A stretch of 10,096 nucleotides of DNA from an uncultured Oscillospiraceae bacterium (GTDB lineage: Bacteria; Bacillota_A; Clostridia; Oscillospirales; Oscillospiraceae), in the NCBI GenBank assembly GCA_934561335.1, contig CAKTGD010000050.1, positions 1-10,096 of the forward strand, in the 5' to 3' direction. The notes beneath the pieces are model-generated. The model ran no database searches. It saw nothing but the letters and a program-made list of their open reading frames with translations, and was not told the origin of the DNA. Shown piece after piece: positions 6,561 to 10,096 of the stretch. Position 1 is the first letter of the stretch. Every line of letters begins with the position of its first letter. Both the position numbers and the translations under genes were made by a program.

Positions 6561-6595
6561 AAACGGGCCTTGCGGCCCGTTTTTACAGCGCTTTT
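6548..6595. terminator. Long bidirectional rho-independent terminator between convergent operons
   Basis: A perfect 22-bp inverted repeat (6548-6569 with 6574-6595) encloses a TTGC loop. T runs flank it on both strands. The arms contain the stop codon of the pseudouridine synthase (6558-6560), and the asparaginase stop (6594-6596) overlaps the other arm. It therefore ends both operons with essentially no spacer. The inner part, CGGGCC with GGCCCG and A/T runs outside, is typical of intrinsic terminators. Confidence 0.95.
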
Positions 6596-7586
6596 ATTCA
6601 TTACTGTCCAGGATATCCCGGGCTACCGGTGCATAAAAAAGCTTTTCGGCTTCGGCAAAATCATGGGTCTGGCCCATGATCCACATCAGCTTTGCCACCG
6701 CCGCCTCCGTGGTCATGTCATAGGCCTCCAGCAGCCGCAGCGTCTGCTTGAGATGGCCGCCCACATGATATACTGTCAGGTCGCTGCCCTCGTTGGGCAC
6801 CTGCGTGGTCATGACGAGAATCTTCCCCTCTTCCACCGCGGCGCGGAGAATCCCGTATAGATCACCGTATTCCGGCAATCCCCCCACGCCAAAGCTTTCA
6901 ATGATCAGCGCATCATAGTGCCGCGCCATAAACGCCACCAGCTCCGCCTTCGTGCCCGGGATCAGTTTCAAAAGCCCCACATTATCATTCAGATTGTCAT
7001 AGAATGTTGGTTTTTCCGCCACCGGGCAGCTCATGTATTGCAGCAATCGCCCGTCCTGCACCACAGCAAGATCGGGATAATTCACACTGGAAAATGCCTG
7101 AAAGCTCTTCGAACAGGTTTTGCGGGCCCGGGTACCCAGAATGACCTTGCCATTGAACACGATCTGCACGCCACCGCAGCCGCGGCAGGCATAAAGGAAA
7201 GCATCCGTCAGGTTCCGCTTGGAGTCTGTACCGTCAAACCAGATAGGCTTTTGAGCCCCTGTCAGCACAATCGGCTTGGGACTGCCCTGTATCAGATAGC
7301 TGAGAGCTGCCGCCGTGTAGGCCATGGTATCCGTTCCGTGGCTGATAACAAAGCCGTCATACCGGCTGTAATTCTCCCGGATGGTACGCGCCACGCCAAG
7401 CCAGTGCTCTGGCTGGAGATTGGTGCTGTCCAGACTGTACACCTGCAGGCACTCCACATGGCACAGCTCTCCGATCCCCGGAACAAAGGACAGCAGCTGC
7501 CGGGTATTCAGCTCCGGGGTTAGCCCCTCAGGCGTCATCTCGCTGGCGATGGTACCGCCGGTACCGATCATCAGAATGCGTTTCAT
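6594..7586 (-). CDS. Type I (cytoplasmic) L-asparaginase
   Basis: This 330-residue enzyme hydrolyses L-asparagine to aspartate and ammonia. The first active-site motif is GTGGTIAS with nucleophile Thr12. Asp53-Ser54 (YSLDSTN) should bind the substrate. The second motif is SHGTDTMAYTA with Thr85, Asp86. Lys156 in GTRARKTCSK fits the catalytic lysine position by spacing. There is no signal peptide, so it is a cytoplasmic AnsA-like form, not the secreted type II enzyme. The ATG is preceded by AAGGAG (7592-7597) 5 bases away. It is last in a four-gene operon, 20 bases after the Mre11-like nuclease gene, and ends in the shared terminator. No functional link to the DNA/RNA enzymes upstream is evident. 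Glutaminase side activity is common in the family and cannot be judged here. Confidence 0.94.
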   Translation of the reverse strand: MKRILMIGTGGTIASEMTPEGLTPELNTRQLLSFVPGIGELCHVECLQVYSLDSTNLQPEHWLGVARTIRENYSRYDGFVISHGTDTMAYTAAALSYLIQGSPKPIVLTGAQKPIWFDGTDSKRNLTDAFLYACRGCGGVQIVFNGKVILGTRARKTCSKSFQAFSSVNYPDLAVVQDGRLLQYMSCPVAEKPTFYDNLNDNVGLLKLIPGTKAELVAFMARHYDALIIESFGVGGLPEYGDLYGILRAAVEEGKILVMTTQVPNEGSDLTVYHVGGHLKQTLRLLEAYDMTTEAAVAKLMWIMGQTHDFAEAEKLFYAPVARDILDSNE

Positions 7587-7606
7587 AGCCTCTCCTTTTC
7601 CCTTGT

Positions 7607-8692
7607 TTACATGTCACGATTGTCCATAGCAGACAGCGTAAAGCGTACTGCCCGGCAAATCTTCTGCCGCTCTTCTTCGTCCGCCGCATCGTACCGCTCC
7701 CGCATTTTCCGCAGAAACAGCCCCCGCAGCGAATCCTCGCCGCAGCCGTCCCAGATATCACGCCGCACTGTCGTGCGGTCCCGCAGCTCCAGCGCGTAAA
7801 ACCGCGGCGACAGTTCCTCTGTCAGTTCTCCGATTGCAACAGGGTCCTCCGTTTCGCCGGTCAGTATGATGCGATACATATCATTCCCCGTTTCATTCGG
7901 CAGCAACCGCTCAATGGCGGTCAGCGGCTCTTCGCCGCCAGTCTCTACCGTCAGCATCTGATAGCGTCTCCCGGCAAAGGGAACAAAGCGCAGCTTCACA
8001 CTGCCCTTGTCCACCTCCCCCGTCAGAAACCCTTTGTCGCCCAGCTCATCAAAGCCCCGTCCCTCGGGACAGCCGGGATAGGCATAGGATGTCTCGCCGG
8101 CTGTCAGCACGCCGGAGCAGGTGTGTATATGCCCCAGTGCCAGATAGTCCAAACCGCTCCGGGCAATCTGCGGCAGCGGGATAGGCCGGTAGCGGCTGTC
8201 CTTTACCCCGGCCTCGCCATGCAGCAGGCCGATGGTCACGCCGCTTTCTTCCTCGGCCACACCCGCCAGCGCCGCCTCCTCCAGCACCTCCGGGCCCGTA
8301 AAGGCCGCTCCGTAAACCGTGCAGCCGTATTGCGGAAAGGCGATACGGCTCATCCGCGGCGTTATGAAAATATGCACATTCTCCGGCCACAGGGTACGGG
8401 CATAGGGCGACGCGGGCGTATAGCAGTCGTGGTTTCCCGGTGCGATAACCACCTGCCCCCGAAAATCTGCCAGCGCGGCGGCCAGTTCCTCCGCTGTCTG
8501 CCCATAGACGCTGTCACTGTCAAATAAATCGCCTGCCAGCAGCATCAGCTCCACGCCGTGGTCATTGGCGTATTCCACCATGCGGCGGGCCAGTTCACGG
8601 CTCTCCTGCCGCCTTTGCCGGGCGTGCTGCTCGCTTAATCCGGCAAAGGCGCTGTCCAGATGAAAATCCGCCGCATGCAGAATACGTACCAT
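7607..8692 (-). CDS. Mre11/SbcD/YhaO-family metallophosphoesterase (DNA repair exonuclease)
   Basis: This 361-residue predicted DNA nuclease has the full two-metal phosphoesterase set: DFH (Asp9, His11), GDLFDS (Asp55), GNHD (86-89, catalytic histidine), LLHGE (His158) and GHIH (187-190). A C-terminal capping domain covers about 230-361. The length and the opening RILHAADFHLDSAF match the YhaO-type group of bacterial Mre11 homologues, whose partner is usually an SMC-like AAA ATPase (YhaN or SbcC) encoded next door. Here the downstream neighbour is asparaginase and the upstream one is a YbaK protein, so no partner is visible in the window. The start codon directly follows the YbaK stop (TAAATG), and the AGGAGG lies inside the end of that gene, which implies translational coupling. 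Family confident; whether it works with a distant ATPase or alone is unknown. Confidence 0.92.
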   Translation of the reverse strand: MVRILHAADFHLDSAFAGLSEQHARQRRQESRELARRMVEYANDHGVELMLLAGDLFDSDSVYGQTAEELAAALADFRGQVVIAPGNHDCYTPASPYARTLWPENVHIFITPRMSRIAFPQYGCTVYGAAFTGPEVLEEAALAGVAEEESGVTIGLLHGEAGVKDSRYRPIPLPQIARSGLDYLALGHIHTCSGVLTAGETSYAYPGCPEGRGFDELGDKGFLTGEVDKGSVKLRFVPFAGRRYQMLTVETGGEEPLTAIERLLPNETGNDMYRIILTGETEDPVAIGELTEELSPRFYALELRDRTTVRRDIWDGCGEDSLRGLFLRKMRERYDAADEEERQKICRAVRFTLSAMDNRDM

Positions 8693-9178
8693 TTATGCTT
8701 CCTCCTGCCAGCCCTTACACACGTCTACCCAGCTCACAAAGTTCTTTCCGCAGCAGTGCTCCAGCTCGTCGCAGCTCAGTTCAATAGCGCTGGCCGCGCT
8801 GCCTACAGCAGGGAACACCGTTTCAAACCGCTTCAAGGACACATCCAGATAAGTCTTGACATCATCCGGCAGGGCAAAGGGACACACGCCGCCCACGGCA
8901 TGGCCGATACGCTCCACTGCTTCCTCGGCAGTCAGCATCTTTGCCTTGGTACCGAAAAAATGTTTATATTTGCTGTTGTCCACCTTGGCGTCACCGGCGG
9001 CCACGATCAGAACGGGCGCCTCGCCCACCTTAAAGCTGAGGGTCTTGGCGATGCGGGCGCCCTCTACGCCCACCGCCAGCGCCGCCAGCTCCACTGTGGC
9101 GCTGGACACATCAAACTCGCGGATACGGTCGGTCACGCCATAGGGGGCCAGATATGCCCTTACCTTTTCAACAGACAT
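8693..9178 (-). CDS. YbaK/EbsC-family aminoacyl-tRNA deacylase-like protein
   Basis: This 161-residue single-domain protein of the YbaK/ProRS-INS superfamily clears mischarged tRNA, typically Cys- or Ala-tRNA(Pro). Signature parts are SSATVELAALAVG (25-37), ARIAKTLSF with the conserved functional Lys45, LIVAAGDAKVDNSKYK (57-72), GHAVGGVCPFALP (92-104) and the SLKRFETVFPAVGSAASAIEL stretch (about 114-134). Length is typical for a free-standing editing protein. The ATG has AAGGAG (9188-9193) 9 bases upstream. It follows the YmdB gene by 27 bases and abuts the nuclease gene with no gap. Which tRNA it edits cannot be told, since the YbaK, ProXp-ala and YeaK subfamilies overlap in motif content; the VGGVCPF loop suggests the YbaK/ProX-like side. 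Confidence 0.9.
   Translation of the reverse strand: MSVEKVRAYLAPYGVTDRIREFDVSSATVELAALAVGVEGARIAKTLSFKVGEAPVLIVAAGDAKVDNSKYKHFFGTKAKMLTAEEAVERIGHAVGGVCPFALPDDVKTYLDVSLKRFETVFPAVGSAASAIELSCDELEHCCGKNFVSWVDVCKGWQEEA
8701..8706 (-). promoter_or_regulatory. Ribosome binding site of the Mre11-like gene, within the YbaK coding end
   Basis: On the minus strand a perfect AGGAGG, encoding part of the YbaK C-terminus (QEE), lies 8 bases before the ATG at 8690-8692. It fixes the nuclease start and shows that the two genes are interlocked. Confidence 0.8.
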
Positions 9179-9205
9179 GTCTAAGTTCTCCTTCTTTCTT
9201 CTGTT

Positions 9206-9991
9206 TTATCGAATGTCTACCCGCTCCACAGCGGTGCACAGCCCCGTCTCGCTATCCAGCGTAAACAGGCAGCCCTGCGCCTTGCAAGGGCCGTCGGCAA
9301 AGCGGTAGCGTCCCGCAAGGCCGCCCAGAAATGACTCGATGGACTGCTCCGGCGGAATCCCCAGCACGGATTCGATGGCGCCGGTCATGCCCAGATCGGT
9401 GATATAGCCGGTACCCTTGGGCATCACCCGCTCGTCGGCGGTGGGCACATGGGTATGGGTACCCCATACGGCGCTGACGCGGCCATCCAGATAGTACCCC
9501 AGCGCCAGCTTCTCGCTGGTAGCCTGCGCGTGGAAATCCACCAGCGTAAAGGTTGGCTTTTCCTTTTCACCCAATTCACGCAGCAGCCTGTCTGCCGTGG
9601 TAAAGGGATCGGCCGCCTTCCAGTCCAGATCGCACCGGCCAATAAGGGTCATAACGGCGATGCGCAGTGGGCCGCACTCGTACACGCCGCAGCCCCGCCC
9701 CGGCATCCGACCGGAGAAATTGGCGGGACGCAGGATATAGCGGTTATCCTCCAGATAATCGGCAATCTGCACCCGGCCAAAGGTATGGTTGCCCAGCGTA
9801 ATCACATCGGCCCCGGCGGCAAACAGCTCATCCGCCTGAGCGGGCGTCAGTCCGGTGCCGGAGATATTCTCTCCGTTAACCACGGTAAAGGCAACATTTT
9901 TCAGCTTTTTCAGCGGCGACAGGTGGCGGCGCAGGTGCTTTAGGCCGTCTTCGCTGGTCACATCGCCGATTGTCAGGATATTATACAGCAT
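9206..9991 (-). CDS. ymdB: YmdB-family metallophosphoesterase (2',3'-cyclic nucleotide 2'-phosphodiesterase)
   Basis: This 261-residue protein matches the YmdB family over its whole length. Predicted metal ligands are all present: Asp10 (TIGDV), Glu41/Asn42 (VVNGEN), Asn68/His69 (LGNHTFG), His154 (DFHAQATSEK) and His179/His181 (WGTHTHVPTADE), followed by the family marker ITDLGMTG. In Bacillus subtilis YmdB hydrolyses 2',3'-cyclic nucleotides and affects biofilm and motility decisions. The same role here is inference. The usual glycine-rich turn after GDV (often VGxPG) is replaced by TSEDG, a small deviation. It is the first gene of the four-gene operon, with AGGAGG (9997-10002) 5 bases before the ATG. 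RNase Y, its common neighbour in Firmicutes, is not identifiable at the edge of the window. Confidence 0.9.
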   Translation of the reverse strand: MLYNILTIGDVTSEDGLKHLRRHLSPLKKLKNVAFTVVNGENISGTGLTPAQADELFAAGADVITLGNHTFGRVQIADYLEDNRYILRPANFSGRMPGRGCGVYECGPLRIAVMTLIGRCDLDWKAADPFTTADRLLRELGEKEKPTFTLVDFHAQATSEKLALGYYLDGRVSAVWGTHTHVPTADERVMPKGTGYITDLGMTGAIESVLGIPPEQSIESFLGGLAGRYRFADGPCKAQGCLFTLDSETGLCTAVERVDIR

Positions 9992-9996
9992 AGTAT

Positions 9997-10002
9997 CCTC
10001 CT
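9997..10002 (-). promoter_or_regulatory. Ribosome binding site of the YmdB gene
   Basis: Perfect AGGAGG on the minus strand, 5 bases before the ATG at 9989-9991. The spacing is slightly short but the match is strong, and it decides this start. Confidence 0.75.
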
Positions 10003-10024
10003 GTAATTATTTTTCTTCCCCGCT

Positions 10025-10053
10025 ATTATGCCACAAATAGGACGGGAGTGCAA
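10025..10053 (-). promoter_or_regulatory. Candidate promoter for the ymdB operon, overlapping a hairpin
   Basis: Read on the minus strand, CATAAT (10025-10030, five of six consensus) is preceded by TTGCAC (10048-10053) with a 17-base spacer. The -35 box is weak (TTG only) and falls on the loop and arm of the inverted repeat at 10033-10074. Transcription would start near 10018, leaving a leader of under 30 bases. Plausible, not certain. Confidence 0.45.
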
Positions 10054-10074
10054 GGGCACTCCCGTCCTATTTGT
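10033..10074. terminator. Perfect 19-bp inverted repeat, probable terminator of the upstream minus-strand gene
   Basis: ACAAATAGGACGGGAGTGC (10033-10051) pairs perfectly with its complement at 10056-10074 around an AAGG loop. The stem has a GC-rich core with an A/T-rich base, as in intrinsic terminators, but no good T run follows on either strand (TATTTGTGG on minus, TATTTGTCA on plus). It lies between the probable stop of an upstream gene and the ymdB operon. It may be a terminator or another regulatory hairpin. Confidence 0.55.
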
Positions 10075-10096
10075 CACTCCGCGTCCACCGGTACAT
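10074..10096 (-). CDS. Possible last codons of an upstream minus-strand gene (partial)
   Basis: One minus-strand frame reads V-P-V-D-A-E then TGA (10074-10076), and the stop abuts the inverted repeat as expected for a gene end followed by a terminator. Only six codons are visible. Another frame would end in SDK at a TAG (10067-10069), inside the repeat. No family can be named. Confidence 0.3.

Noticed and set aside
6918..7523. A 201-codon plus-strand open frame opposite the asparaginase
   Set aside because: Antisense shadow with no domain, low-complexity His/Gln/Arg composition, and no ribosome site; the asparaginase has all active-site motifs.
8660..9184. A 174-codon plus-strand open frame opposite the YbaK gene
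   Set aside because: Antisense shadow spanning two real genes and their junction, with no recognisable motif.
1..10096. CRISPR arrays, tRNA or rRNA genes, insertion sequences
   Set aside because: I saw no regularly spaced repeats, cloverleaf-like sequence, rRNA-like stretch, transposase motif or flanking terminal repeats. The only long inverted repeats are terminator-like hairpins between genes.

Overview
The window looks like chromosome from a moderately GC-rich gut Clostridia-type Firmicute, probably Oscillospiraceae-like. This rests on strong AGGAGG ribosome binding sites, sigma-A type promoters, an S11 D,D-carboxypeptidase of the DacF kind, a YmdB phosphodiesterase, a Mre11/YhaO-like nuclease and GerMN lipoproteins. 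It is densely coded, with short intergenic gaps, convergent hairpin terminators, and no mobile element, CRISPR array, tRNA or rRNA that I can see. The taxonomic placement is inference from gene content and codon style, not from a search.

Layout: (1) 1-1377, plus strand: the C-terminal part of a PLP-dependent alpha-oxoamine synthase with serine palmitoyltransferase-like motifs, overlapped by a short-chain dehydrogenase/reductase. Together they look like the first two steps of sphingoid-base or related amino-ketone lipid synthesis. (2) 1413-4364, minus strand: an operon of OmpR-family response regulator, membrane histidine kinase and GerMN lipoprotein, with overlapping reading frames. It ends against the first operon at a shared bidirectional terminator. 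(3) 4365-4529: a 165-base control region in which the two divergent operons have face-to-face promoters whose transcripts should overlap at their 5' ends. (4) 4530-6560, plus strand: D-Ala-D-Ala carboxypeptidase, then an RluA-type pseudouridine synthase. (5) 6594-9991, minus strand: ymdB-like phosphodiesterase, YbaK-type tRNA-editing protein, Mre11/SbcD-like nuclease and type I asparaginase, packed with gaps of 27, 0 and 20 bases. It converges on operon 4 at a 22-bp stem terminator. (6) 9992-10096: a 19-bp perfect inverted repeat, a candidate promoter for operon 5, and perhaps the last codons of another minus-strand gene.

How the parts may work together: the response regulator-kinase-GerMN lipoprotein order resembles actinobacterial MtrA-MtrB-LpqB, and it lies head-to-head with a peptidoglycan carboxypeptidase, which suggests an envelope-sensing module that controls cell-wall trimming. 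The lipid-like pair on the left is also envelope-related. The right-hand operon combines RNA and DNA phosphoesterases with translation-fidelity and nitrogen enzymes and has no obvious single theme. The Mre11-like nuclease has no ATPase partner inside the window.
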